The notes: generated by a model from the letters alone, not told the origin. Counted from the first letter of the stretch, positions 7,477-15,284 are shown. The stretch is 23,649 nt of DNA from RGIG5612 sp964528825 (GCA_964528825.1 CAZGVB010000022.1:1-23649), one strand, 5' to 3'. Translations and numbers: made by a program.

Positions 7477-8928
7477 TTATTTCGTCCTGTTTACAGGTAT
7501 GCCGTCGGGAAATGATATATATTCTCCTGCCGCAAGATCAAACTCAGCTCCGCTGTAAGGTGCGCTCGCCGCAAATCCGAACTTTTGCTCTATGAGCTCC
7601 TTATACGACTCGACTACGGCATTCTCTCCGTGATTTACAAAGACCATATCAGGCTTTTTCTTAAAGTGACCTATCCATGCAAGCAGTCCGTCTCTGTCTG
7701 CATGTCCGCTCTTTCCCGGCATAAATGCGATCTCTGCCTTTACGGCTATCGTGTCTCCAAAGAGCTTCACCTCGTCCGCACCGTCCAGTATGATGCGTCC
7801 CAAAGTGCCGTTTGCCTGATAACCTACAAAAAGGATCGTATTTTCCTTTTTCCAGAGATTGTGCTTGAGATGATGCCTTATGCGTCCCGCGTCGCACATG
7901 CCGCTGGCTGATATGATAACCTTAGGTGTCTTGTCAAAATTGATCTTTATACTGTCATCACTGGTCTCTGAAAGTATGAGCCCTGCGCTCGAGAGAGGAT
8001 TGATGCCGGCATCTACCATAGCAAGTGCCTCATCATCCAGGTATTCTCTGTCACATTGCAGGAATATCCCCATTGCCTTCTGTGCCATAGGACTGTCAAG
8101 ATATACACGAAAGTCATCATGACCCGTTACCTTGCCCTGTGTCTTGATCTGGCGTATATAATAGAGCATCTCCTGTGATCTGCCTACGGCAAATGCCGGA
8201 ATGACCAGATTGCCGCCGCGGTCCAAGGTCCTCTGGATAACATCTGCAAGAAAATCCACATTATCTATATTTGACTTGTCATGCAGTCTGTCGCCGTATG
8301 TGGATTCTGTGATGACATAATCCGCTTCATCAAAATAATGCGGATCCTTGATGATAGGCTGCGAATAATTGCCTATATCGCCGCTGAAGATCACCTTTTT
8401 GGTGATATCTCCTTCCGTGAGCCATACCTCAATGCTCGCAGAGCCCATCAGATGTCCAGCATCCGAAAATCTGATCTGCATACCGTCGCAGACTGTTATC
8501 ATCTCTCCGTAGCTGCACGGTCTAAGCCCTTTTATCGCAAGGAGCGCATCATCAGTCGTATAAAGGGGCTCCACCGGCTCCCTTCCTGCTCTGAGCGCCT
8601 TTCTTGTCCTATATTCCGCCTCTGACTCCTGTATATGCGCGCAGTCGAGCAGCATGATCTCGCTGAGATTGCAAGTTGCTCCCGTAGCATATACAAGACC
8701 TGTATATCCCGCTTTATAAAGACATGGTATCCTGCCGCTGTGATCAATGTGTGCATGAGTGAGCAGGACAAATTCTATAGAGGATGCGGGAACAGGCAAT
8801 GCCTGATTGAAAAATGTATCCTTACCCTGTTCCATGCCGCAGTCTACCAGACCTCTGTGACCGTTGATCTCGATCATCGTACAGCTGCCTGTGACCTCAT
8901 GGGTTGCCCCCAAAAATGTAAGTCTCAT
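7477..8928 (-). CDS. MBL-fold/beta-CASP RNA-processing type metallohydrolase
   Basis: This 483-residue protein is a zinc metallo-beta-lactamase-fold hydrolase of the beta-CASP group, relatives of CPSF73 and bacterial RNases. The opening LTFLGATHEVTGSC and the metal motif HAHIDH at residues 58-63 are clear, followed by DAGHLMGSAS. PAFAVGRSQE and SASGMCDAGRIRHHL mark the beta-CASP region, and HADRDGLLAWI the C-terminal RNA-specificity segment. It lacks the extra domain of RNase J. Members are often annotated as exonucleases of RNA, but the substrate here is unproven. ATG 8928 has AAGG upstream. It sits in a row of minus-strand genes between the LOG-family and SDR genes. Confidence 0.9.
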   Translation of the reverse strand: MRLTFLGATHEVTGSCTMIEINGHRGLVDCGMEQGKDTFFNQALPVPASSIEFVLLTHAHIDHSGRIPCLYKAGYTGLVYATGATCNLSEIMLLDCAHIQESEAEYRTRKALRAGREPVEPLYTTDDALLAIKGLRPCSYGEMITVCDGMQIRFSDAGHLMGSASIEVWLTEGDITKKVIFSGDIGNYSQPIIKDPHYFDEADYVITESTYGDRLHDKSNIDNVDFLADVIQRTLDRGGNLVIPAFAVGRSQEMLYYIRQIKTQGKVTGHDDFRVYLDSPMAQKAMGIFLQCDREYLDDEALAMVDAGINPLSSAGLILSETSDDSIKINFDKTPKVIISASGMCDAGRIRHHLKHNLWKKENTILFVGYQANGTLGRIILDGADEVKLFGDTIAVKAEIAFMPGKSGHADRDGLLAWIGHFKKKPDMVFVNHGENAVVESYKELIEQKFGFAASAPYSGAEFDLAAGEYISFPDGIPVNRTK

Positions 8929-9056
8929 ATTTATACCTTCTGTATACTCTGGTTATATTTTTTTTCTGCCGCCTATGATCTTTAAGAAATCATAAGCGCA
9001 AAGCCTGCATCAATCCTCGTATCATATAGACAAGGTGCCCCCCCTTGCCCACAGCA

Positions 9057-9644
9057 TTATGAATATGAATGCTCTATCTCTCCGGGTGCAAGCTCCTGCT
9101 TGGTCTCGATATATTTGATAAGCTCGTCTGTCTCATCCTCGGTGAAGGCCTTGTATAAGCTGAGGCAATCTCTTCTGAGGAACTTTTCCTCAGCAGCATT
9201 ATGCATCAATGCCTCTACAGAATAATAAAAGCCCTTGATATTGAACAATGCTATCGGTCTGTTGATCCTATGAAGCTGCTTGAGCGTAAGTACCTGAAAG
9301 AATTCGTCGAGAGTGCCTATGCCGCCCGGAGTTACGATAAATGCGTCGGCATTCATCTCCATAACAGTCTTTCTTGTGCCCATGCTGTCCGTATATAACA
9401 AAACGTCTGCATCATCATAAAGAGCCTCGATGCCTGCCTCCTGGAAAAATGTCGGCGCAACGCCTGTCACTCTTGCTCCTTCTCTGTGAAAGCCTCTTGC
9501 CGCAGCTCCCATAAGGCCGCCTGCTCCGGCGCCGTATATCAGTCTGTGTCCTCTTTTTGCAAGTTCTTCGCTCAGCTTTTCAACGATATCGATATAATAT
9601 CTGTCTATTTCCGTACTTGCCGCTCCGTAGATGCATATCTGCAT
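9057..9644 (-). CDS. LOG-family (TIGR00730) Rossmann-fold phosphoribohydrolase
   Basis: LOG-family proteins remove ribose 5-phosphate from nucleoside monophosphates such as AMP or cytokinin nucleotides. In bacteria without cytokinin genes they are thought to act in nucleotide turnover. The 195-residue protein has the phosphate-binding motif PGGIGTLDE at residues 106-114 and MGTRKTVM at 88-95, with the usual glycine-rich YGAGAGGLMGAAARG at 37-51. Length is typical. It lies 84 bases after the cyclo-ligase gene and 128 bases before the MBL gene in the same direction. Substrate cannot be read from sequence. Confidence 0.92.
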   Translation of the reverse strand: MQICIYGAASTEIDRYYIDIVEKLSEELAKRGHRLIYGAGAGGLMGAAARGFHREGARVTGVAPTFFQEAGIEALYDDADVLLYTDSMGTRKTVMEMNADAFIVTPGGIGTLDEFFQVLTLKQLHRINRPIALFNIKGFYYSVEALMHNAAEEKFLRRDCLSLYKAFTEDETDELIKYIETKQELAPGEIEHSYS

Positions 9645-9728
9645 GATGTCACCTGTCCTTTCCTGTTGCTGTATTTTATTTTCCCGACTTATGTCGGTAA
9701 TGCTCGATGTTATTGAATATTGTATCTA

Positions 9729-10358
9729 TTATTGTATCGCGTATTCGCATAATATCATATCTGCTTTTTTGTCATATATGTCAATCTCTATCGCGTCTAT
9801 GATCTGAAAATCATAGCAGATTCCTACCTTGTATATACCTTGATCCTCATATGCGGCAATATAGCGGTCATAATATCCGCCCCCGTAGCCTATCCTGTTC
9901 ATGTTCCTGTCAAAGGCCAGACCCGGCAGCAGCATAAGTATGTCATATTGCATCGCGCCTTTACCTTGCGGCAGGGCGAGCCCCGTACATGGGTCTGCCG
10001 TCTCCCCGCATACAGGCTCACGTATACCATGCTTTGTTACAAATGTACTGTTTTCATTTATATATATAAAGCTCATATGGCGCTCTTTGGAGCTTTCATT
10101 TGCACCGCTTGAAGGTATGACACTCTCATATGTCACAGGTACGGCCACTCTTTTTCCGTCCTTCAAGGCTCTTTTGATAATCCCTTCGGTAGATATCTCA
10201 TTTCCGAAGGACATATATGCGAATATCGTACCCGCATTTTTATATTGCGAAAGCTCAAAAAGCCTCTCTGCGATGATATCAGACCTTCTTCTGACCTCCT
10301 CCGGTGAGAGCAGAGCCCTTTGTCTTTTCAGATTTTTTCTTATCTCCTGCTTGTTCAT
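9729..10358 (-). CDS. 5-formyltetrahydrofolate cyclo-ligase
   Basis: The enzyme converts 5-formyl-THF to 5,10-methenyl-THF using ATP in one-carbon metabolism. The 209-residue protein matches the YgfA/FAU1 (MTHFS) family. It has the basic N-terminus (MNKQEIRKNLKRQRALLS), FAYMSFGNEIST near residue 45, and the ATP/phosphate-site signature GYGGGYYDRY near the C-terminus. A 25-residue segment rich in Ser, Asn and Lys around residue 90 is longer than in many homologues. ATG 10358 starts a good family N-terminus, although no strong Shine-Dalgarno sequence is visible upstream. It lies 60 bases after the LysR gene in the same direction. Confidence 0.93.
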   Translation of the reverse strand: MNKQEIRKNLKRQRALLSPEEVRRRSDIIAERLFELSQYKNAGTIFAYMSFGNEISTEGIIKRALKDGKRVAVPVTYESVIPSSGANESSKERHMSFIYINENSTFVTKHGIREPVCGETADPCTGLALPQGKGAMQYDILMLLPGLAFDRNMNRIGYGGGYYDRYIAAYEDQGIYKVGICYDFQIIDAIEIDIYDKKADMILCEYAIQ

Positions 10359-10418
10359 TTTGGGTGTAAGGTATCCGTTTTTCTTAACCGCTTAAAGATT
10401 GTTTAAAGATCCGTCTGT

Positions 10419-11456
10419 CTAAGGCTGCTTTTCGAATTCTTCACGAATAAGCTCCACAAGATCCGATATTGCTCCCTCCATGCCTGTCTTCTCCCTATAA
10501 TAAAGGAAATGTCCGAACGGTATGCAAAGCCCGTCTGCCTTCATAAATCTAAGGCCTTCCTTATATCCCCAGAGCGGAAGGCTGCGCCTTATCGTATATT
10601 CCGGAAGACATGCCGCACTCTCGCCATCAAGAGCGGACTCTACTATCTTCTCTATACTGTTGAATTCCAATATATTGTCCGGATCGAATCCTTTTTCCAT
10701 GAACATCTCTGCGGCGCTGTCGCCGTCCGCATAGCATGCGAGCGGCATGCTGCGGATATCCTCCTTAGAGATGTTGTCAGTCCGGGCGGCAGGTACGGAT
10801 CCTTCATTTATCGCGATCTTGTAATTGTCCGAGCGCAGCAGAAGCTTTTCAAAGNNNNNNNNNNNNNNNNNNNNNNNNNNNNNNNNNNNNNNNNNNNNNN
10901 NNNNNNNNNNNNNNNNNNNNNNNNNNNNNNNNNNNNNNNNNNNNNNNNNNNNNNGCTGTTCGTCGTCTGCGCATGGCTTTTCACCAGTATCCGGCCCATA
11001 TATTATATCCCGTACGGCTATATCAGCCTTGCCGGAGACGATACTGTCATATATATATTTATTGCGTCTCTCCGAAATCTTCAGTTTTATATTGGGATAT
11101 ATCTGTGCGAATTTTTTACCGACCAGCTTTGTAAGAATGAGATAGACACCCGGTGCCGTTACGACATTTATCTGCCCTTTGCAGGATATGTGTCTTTGGT
11201 ACATAGAGATCCATGCGGCCTTTTTGTCCTCCGCATCCTTAAGGAGCTCTCTTGCTCCTGTAAGCACCTGCACTCCCATAGGGGTAAGCACGACGCCGTC
11301 ATGTCTGCGCTCAAGCAATGCAAAGCCAAGCTCAGACTCAAGTGATGCTACCGAGCTGCTTAAGGCCGACTGCGATATAAATAGCTTTTTTGATGCGCTG
11401 TTAAATGACCCGTAATCCGCAACAGCGACAAATTCAGACAATTGCTTAAGTTTCAT
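10419..11456 (-). CDS. LysR-family transcriptional regulator, interrupted by an assembly gap
   Basis: The N-terminal winged helix-turn-helix is typical of LysR: KLKQLSEFVAVADYGSFNSA, then ISQSALSSSVASLE and a conserved linker. A periplasmic-binding-protein-like effector domain follows. ATG 11456 is chosen over upstream in-frame starts because it begins the HTH domain and has GAGG seven bases before it. The visible parts are about 167 and 144 residues, together close to a normal LysR length (about 300). The 100-N gap therefore probably hides very few codons. The gene is divergent from the flavoenzyme gene at 11820, the classic arrangement for a LysR regulator and its target, which makes that gene its likely target. 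The effector is unknown. Confidence 0.9.
   Translation of the reverse strand: MKLKQLSEFVAVADYGSFNSASKKLFISQSALSSSVASLESELGFALLERRHDGVVLTPMGVQVLTGARELLKDAEDKKAAWISMYQRHISCKGQINVVTAPGVYLILTKLVGKKFAQIYPNIKLKISERRNKYIYDSIVSGKADIAVRDIIYGPDTGEKPCADDEQXXXXXXXXXXXXXXXXXXXXXXXXXXXXXXXXXXFEKLLLRSDNYKIAINEGSVPAARTDNISKEDIRSMPLACYADGDSAAEMFMEKGFDPDNILEFNSIEKIVESALDGESAACLPEYTIRRSLPLWGYKEGLRFMKADGLCIPFGHFLYYREKTGMEGAISDLVELIREEFEKQP
10855..10954. other. Scaffold gap (100 N) inside the LysR gene
   Basis: A run of exactly 100 N interrupts the effector domain of the LysR gene. This is a placeholder length. The reading frames on the two sides join when the true gap is one base more than a multiple of three. 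Confidence 0.98.
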
Positions 11457-11509
11457 ATGATATCCTCGGGCTTGTAAAAACATACCTTGAGTAAATCTTT
11501 CTAAAGTGA

Positions 11510-11539
11510 ATCTTATCATACGGATACAGACGTATGCAA
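11510..11539 (-). promoter_or_regulatory. Possible promoter of the LysR gene
   Basis: The minus strand has TTGCAT (11539-11534), an 18-base spacer and TAAGAT (11515-11510). The -10 is preceded by TGA, giving an extended -10 form. Neither box is close to consensus, so this is tentative. Confidence 0.35.
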
Positions 11540-11553
11540 CGATTAAATAATGC

Positions 11554-11576
11554 AGTTATCTAAAAAACAGATAACT
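11554..11576. repeat. 8-bp inverted repeat upstream of the LysR promoter
   Basis: AGTTATCT (11554-11561) and AGATAACT (11569-11576) are perfect inverted copies around a 7-base A-rich spacer. It is a candidate operator in the divergent control region. Confidence 0.45.
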
Positions 11577-11607
11577 CGGACTTTGCTTTTTATTTTTCAG
11601 ATCAGAG

Positions 11608-11627
11608 CAGATCGTCGATCTGTTTTT
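11608..11627 (+). promoter_or_regulatory. 15-base dyad followed by T5 (operator or weak terminator)
   Basis: CAGATC-GTC-GATCTG at 11608-11622 is a perfect 6-bp dyad with a 3-base centre, followed by TTTTT on the plus strand. It may be a protein binding site, for example for the adjacent LysR protein. It could also act as a short terminator blocking plus-strand transcription that enters from upstream. It lies just before the possible flavoenzyme promoter. Confidence 0.4.
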
Positions 11628-11632
11628 CCTGC

Positions 11633-11661
11633 TTTACAATGCATTTATATGAGCATAGGCT
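11633..11661 (+). promoter_or_regulatory. Weak candidate promoter of the flavoenzyme gene
   Basis: TTTACA (11633-11638), a 17-base spacer and TAGGCT (11656-11661) on the plus strand. The -35 is good and the -10 poor, as is common for activator-dependent promoters. It would give a leader of about 150 bases that includes the three repeats. Confidence 0.3.
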
Positions 11662-11683
11662 TTAATCACAGAGATGACAGGGT

Positions 11684-11784
11684 CATCATAACACGATGAT
11701 TATCACAACAAAATATTCATCGTAACAAGATGATTATCGCAGCAAGCTATATCATAACAAGATGGTAATCATAGCAATGTGAGA
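11684..11784 (+). repeat. Three degenerate ~33-bp direct repeats (iteron-like)
   Basis: Copies begin at 11686 (TCATAACACGATGATTATC), 11720 (TCGTAACAAGATGATTATC) and 11752 (TCATAACAAGATGGTAATC). They are spaced 34 and 32 bases apart, with a weaker fourth echo near 11785. Each core also has local dyad symmetry (CAT/ATG around AACAAG). A spacing close to three helical turns would put the copies on the same face of the DNA. Confidence 0.6.
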
Positions 11785-11819
11785 TCATGACAAAACAGCA
11801 TCATCATAACGGAGGCAGC

Positions 11820-13766
11820 ATGAAATATCCTCATTTATTCAGTCCGATCACGCTCGGAAAGACAACATACAGAAACAGAATATTCGCATCACCCACAGGA
11901 CTTCCCATGGTCATACCCGGTGAATATCTAAAGGCCGAATGCAGAGCTTTTTATGAGCTTCGTGCCAAGGGAGGCGCTGCTGTCGTAACCTTAGGTGACG
12001 GCATCGTGCATACTCCCACAGGTCTCATGCATCCGTACAAGCTGCGCCTTGACGACGAGTCCATAGTGCCGTCACTGTCAGCTGTAGCCAGGGCAATCAC
12101 AAGGCATGGCGCGGTAGCATCATGTGAGCTGTCGCATGGCGGCAAATATGCCAATGTGGCCAATCTTTGCTCCAAGACCACTACGACGGGTATGCCCCCT
12201 TATGGCCCGGATCATGAATATACACCGGACGGTGTGGAAATACTCGAAATGCCCGAGGATATCATAGAACTCATAGCAGAGTCCTTCGGAAAGGCCGCAG
12301 CAAGAGCCAAGATGTGCGGCTTCGGACATATCATTATCCACGGAGGCCACGGCTGGCTGCTGCAGCAATTTATGTCGCCAAAGACCAATCACAGAGATGA
12401 CCGTTTCGGCGGATCTATTGAGAACAGGTGCCGTTTTGCCCTCATGGCCATAGAATCTGTAAGACGTGCGGTAGGACCCGGCTTTCCAATAGAATTTCGC
12501 ATGAGCGGCGCTGAATTTACCGACGGCGGATATGATCTTGATGAGGGCATACGCATAGCAAAGCTCATCGCGCCTCACATAGATCTCCTTCACGTATCTG
12601 CCGGTGTGCATGACGATGAAAACAGCTGTGTCATCACGCATCCGTCCATGTTCTCTGAGCATGGCAGAAATGTCTTCTTAGCCGAGGCTATCAAGAAGGA
12701 AGTAGACTGTCCCGTAGCCACTATAGGAGCACTCAACGATCCTGCACAGATGGAGGAGATCATAGCATCGGGCAAAGCCGATGTCGTAGAAATGAGCAGG
12801 TCTCTCACGGCAGACCCGTATCTGCCCGCAAAGGCAGCCTCCGGCAGAGAGGATGAGATCGTCAAGTGTGTAAGATGCTTCCTGTGCCTCAACCAAACCG
12901 CCACAAAGCGTAATATACGCTGCAATGTCAACCCCGTGATAGGTGCAGAGCTTGAGCATACATACGAGCCTATTCGTACAGAAAAGAAGAAGGTACTTGT
13001 AGTAGGCGGAGGCCCCGGCGGCATGGAAGCTGCGCTCGAGGCCGCAAAGAGAGGACATGACGTCACGATATGCGACAGTCATGACAGACTGGGCGGCCAG
13101 ATATTATGCGAGGAGCATGTGCCGTTTAAAAAGGAATTGTACGACTTCGCGGCGCAGAAGCAAAAGGCGCTTGAAAAGGCGAATGTCCATATACTTTGCA
13201 ATACCACAGTCACAGCAGATATGGCAAGAGCATTTGCTCCCGATGTGATAGTATGCGCGGCAGGTGCGGCTCCATTTATGCCGAACATACCCGGCATAGA
13301 CCTTCCGCATGTCAAAAATATAGATGACCTGAGGAAGGAAGACCCCGGCTTTGGAGGGCATGTCGTCGTAATGGGCGCAGGTCTTGTAGGCTGCGAGAGC
13401 GCAGTCCATCTGCTGCATAGCGGACATACCGTCACTCTCATAGGCCGCAACAAGGATTATGCAAAGGATGCCACTATCTGGCACAAGCACGCACTTCGTC
13501 AGGAGATATTCGGCAAGGCCGATGTTATTTTGGGTGCGGAGGTATGCGAGATAAAGGAAGACCATGTCGTCATAAAGTGTGACGGCAAGTATGAGAATAT
13601 CGCATGCGACAGCGTATTTTGCGCGGCGGGACTAAAGCCACGCACAGATGTGCGAGATGAGCTGCGGGGCATAGTCGCAGAATATTATGAGATAGGTGAC
13701 TGCCTTGCCCCGGGAATGATATTTGACGCATTATCTCAAGGACACTTCATAGGAAGAGATATATAG
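11820..13766 (+). CDS. Fe-S flavoenzyme, 2,4-dienoyl-CoA/2-enoate reductase (OYE) family
   Basis: This 648-residue NADH:flavin oxidoreductase has an N-terminal old-yellow-enzyme barrel (residues 1-340), with HGGHGWLLQQFMSPKTNHRD at 174-193 followed by DRFGGSIENR. The [4Fe-4S] site is formed by Cys 350, 353, 356 and 368. C-terminal FAD and NAD(P) Rossmann domains carry VVGGGPGGMEAA near 394 and VVVMGAGLVGCESA near 520. Such enzymes reduce activated C=C bonds of enoates, dienoyl-CoAs or bile-acid-like compounds; which one applies here is unknown. ATG 11820 has GGAGG four bases upstream, so the 11 His-rich codons before it are not part of the protein. Divergence from the LysR gene suggests it is inducible. 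Confidence 0.92.
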   Translation: MKYPHLFSPITLGKTTYRNRIFASPTGLPMVIPGEYLKAECRAFYELRAKGGAAVVTLGDGIVHTPTGLMHPYKLRLDDESIVPSLSAVARAITRHGAVASCELSHGGKYANVANLCSKTTTTGMPPYGPDHEYTPDGVEILEMPEDIIELIAESFGKAAARAKMCGFGHIIIHGGHGWLLQQFMSPKTNHRDDRFGGSIENRCRFALMAIESVRRAVGPGFPIEFRMSGAEFTDGGYDLDEGIRIAKLIAPHIDLLHVSAGVHDDENSCVITHPSMFSEHGRNVFLAEAIKKEVDCPVATIGALNDPAQMEEIIASGKADVVEMSRSLTADPYLPAKAASGREDEIVKCVRCFLCLNQTATKRNIRCNVNPVIGAELEHTYEPIRTEKKKVLVVGGGPGGMEAALEAAKRGHDVTICDSHDRLGGQILCEEHVPFKKELYDFAAQKQKALEKANVHILCNTTVTADMARAFAPDVIVCAAGAAPFMPNIPGIDLPHVKNIDDLRKEDPGFGGHVVVMGAGLVGCESAVHLLHSGHTVTLIGRNKDYAKDATIWHKHALRQEIFGKADVILGAEVCEIKEDHVVIKCDGKYENIACDSVFCAAGLKPRTDVRDELRGIVAEYYEIGDCLAPGMIFDALSQGHFIGRDI

Positions 13767-13826
13767 AAGGGCATTACAGAAAACAGATAACTACGTAAAG
13801 TAATCATTTACTCTCCACTTTTCATA

Positions 13827-13881
13827 GACGCAGCTGCCGCCGCATTCAAACGTCCAACAAATATGCGGCCGCGGCTGCGTC
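13827..13881. repeat. Long GC-rich imperfect hairpin at the edge of the second gap
   Basis: Bases 13827-13845 and 13863-13881 are 19-base inverted arms with one G-T pair and one mismatch around a 17-base loop. It lies between the convergent flavoenzyme and holA genes, so it could serve as a terminator for one or both, though no U-run follows on either strand. Its stability may explain why the assembly broke a few bases later. Confidence 0.5.
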
Positions 13882-13892
13882 GCATCATATGA

Positions 13893-13992
13893 NNNNNNNN
13901 NNNNNNNNNNNNNNNNNNNNNNNNNNNNNNNNNNNNNNNNNNNNNNNNNNNNNNNNNNNNNNNNNNNNNNNNNNNNNNNNNNNNNNNNNNNN
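13893..13992. other. Scaffold gap (100 N) at the 3' end of holA
   Basis: Exactly 100 N, a placeholder length. It removes the last codons and stop of holA and any following sequence of unknown length, so a small gene downstream of holA cannot be excluded. Confidence 0.98.
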
Positions 13993-15084
13993 CTTTGTGA
14001 TACTTATAAGCAGCATTTCAAGACCTATCTGCTCATTTATATAGCCGCTCTTGATCTGCATATCTGTATCGGATATATCATCAAGTATCTTCTCCACAGC
14101 AGATACCGAAAAATATTTTCTGTTATTTAATGACTTTCTTACGACGAAGTCCTTTTTCTTCAGCTTCGATGCTATCGCGCCCACGGAATAACCCATCTCT
14201 GCCAGATCGAATACCTGCAGCATGGTGCGAAATTGGGTCCTCAGCATAGCAAGTATATACAGAGGATGCTCCTTGTTGGCTACAAGTCCGTGGTATCGAT
14301 CCAATACCTTGGATATATCTCCCATGCATACACCGTCCAGCAGCTCAAATATCTTCGCTTCTATATCTTCACTCGTTACGGCATATACATCGGCATCCGT
14401 TATCTCATTGCTCTCGCCGGCATATGCTATGATCTTTTCATATTCCTGTCTCAGCCTGTCATAATCGGTACCGACCCTGTCTACGATAAGCTCCGCGGTG
14501 CTGCGTCTGATATTCTTTCCGGCAGCCTTAAAGCCCTTTGCAAGCCAGAGTACAAGAGCATCCTTATCATCAGCGGCGCATTCGCATACGACGCCCTTGG
14601 CGGTTATGGCCTTATAGATTCTTTTTGTTTTATTTACCTCAGTCTCGAAAAAAGCAAGGCATGTCGTCTTAGGAATATCATTTAATATCCTCTCGAGCAT
14701 ATCATCGCTTGCCCCCGCAGCCTTTTTAGATGAGCTCCTTTTTGTTTCCTTTGTATTTGCCTGATCACTTAACAGAGCATCTGCAGAGGCATCTGCGGCA
14801 TTTGCCTCCCTCTTTCCGTCTGCACTGCCCTTTGCTGCTGCCTTGAACCTGCCCGAATTTTCTATTATGATAAGCTTCTTCTCGGCAAAGAACGGCATCG
14901 TGACGGCACTGTCATATAATGCCTCAAGGTCTATGTCCTTTCCCTCGAAATATTGATAATTGATATTGCCGTCTCCTGCTATGAGCTTTTTCAGGCGTTC
15001 CTTATAATTTCTTTTTTTATAAGCCTCTTCTCCGTAAAAGAGATACACAGAGGCGATGTTATCTTTATCGATGATATTGTTCAT
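13993..15084 (-). CDS. holA: DNA polymerase III subunit delta, 3' end lost in gap
   Basis: HolA is the clamp-loader subunit that opens the sliding clamp. The 364 visible residues start with NIASVYLFYGEEAYKK, match the family through VTMPFFAEKKLIIIENSG (about residues 61-78), and run to EQIGLEMLLISITK, the usual final helix. Only a few codons are probably missing. Residues about 80-127 form a low-complexity insertion rich in Ala, Lys, Ser and Asp that most homologues lack, making the protein longer than the usual ~340. ATG 15084 is preferred over the frame opening at 15123 because it has GGAG eight bases upstream and fits the family N-terminus. Its ATG overlaps the stop of a possible small ORF upstream. 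Confidence 0.93.
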
Positions 15085-15218
15085 TTGTATGCTCCGTTTG
15101 GTATTGCCGGGACATGTAACCACCCTACCCGTTCAGGACTTTCATATTGCCCACTCATAAACTCACTCATAAACTCACTCATAAGCTCATTCACGAGCTC
15201 GTTCATAAGCTCACTCAA
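15081..15218 (-). CDS. Possible 45-codon ORF made of tandem repeats, coupled to holA
   Basis: A minus-strand frame from TTG 15218 encodes 45 residues. The first 22 are a four-residue repeat of the form (S/N)-E-(L/F)-(M/V). A non-repetitive part follows, ending in WLHVPAIPNGAYK. Its TGA overlaps the holA ATG as ATGA, the arrangement seen between coupled genes. The repeat arises from a 12-bp DNA repeat, which keeps the frame open. No strong ribosome binding site is seen upstream of TTG, although internal ATG codons exist. It could be a real leader peptide or just an open frame through a minisatellite. I do not recognise a family. Confidence 0.25.
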   Translation of the reverse strand: MSELMNELVNELMSEFMSEFMSGQYESPERVGWLHVPAIPNGAYK

Positions 15219-15223
15219 CAAAC
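15152..15223. repeat. 12-bp tandem repeat, about five to six copies
   Basis: On the plus strand the unit is CACTCATAAACT, with copies starting at 15152, 15164, 15176, 15188, 15200 and a worn one at 15212. The first two are identical, the third differs by one base, and the rest drift. Because 12 is a multiple of three, copy-number changes would preserve any reading frame. It lies 68 bases upstream of the holA start. Confidence 0.85.
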
Positions 15224-15284
15224 TTGCCTGTCACTTTATGCGTAGATGCAAGTGCAATATGAGCAGCCACAATCTCCGCTTTGG

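Larger units (their letters stand above)
11457..11819. other. Divergent intergenic region between the LysR and flavoenzyme genes
   Basis: This 363-base region has no convincing gene. It holds a predicted LysR promoter (11510-11539, minus), an 8-bp inverted repeat (11554-11576) and a 15-base dyad with a T-run (11608-11627). A weak plus-strand promoter lies at 11633-11661, and three ~33-base degenerate repeats (11684-11784) lie in front of the flavoenzyme ribosome binding site (GGAGG at 11811-11815). This is a dense regulatory region. Confidence 0.7.

Noticed and set aside
9696..9709. A small CCGAC/GTCGG stem between the LOG-family and cyclo-ligase genes, as a terminator.
   Set aside because: The stem is only five base pairs and is not followed by a U-run in the direction of transcription.
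10509..11345. A long plus-strand open frame opposite the LysR gene, running through the N gap.
   Set aside because: It lies antisense to a clear LysR protein, has no family features and is kept open partly by N bases.
12120..12662. A 180-codon minus-strand frame opposite the flavoenzyme gene.
   Set aside because: Antisense to a well-conserved enzyme domain, with low-likelihood composition and no ribosome binding site.
11564..13792. The 13-base sequence AAAACAGATAACT occurs on both sides of the flavoenzyme gene (11564-11576 and 13780-13792), like attachment or target-site duplications.
   Set aside because: A 13-base match is expected by chance a few times in a window of this size. No integrase, transposase or terminal repeats accompany it, and the first copy belongs to a local dyad.
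15152..15223. The 12-bp tandem repeat as a possible CRISPR array.
   Set aside because: Units are contiguous with no spacers, far shorter than CRISPR repeats, and no cas genes are nearby.
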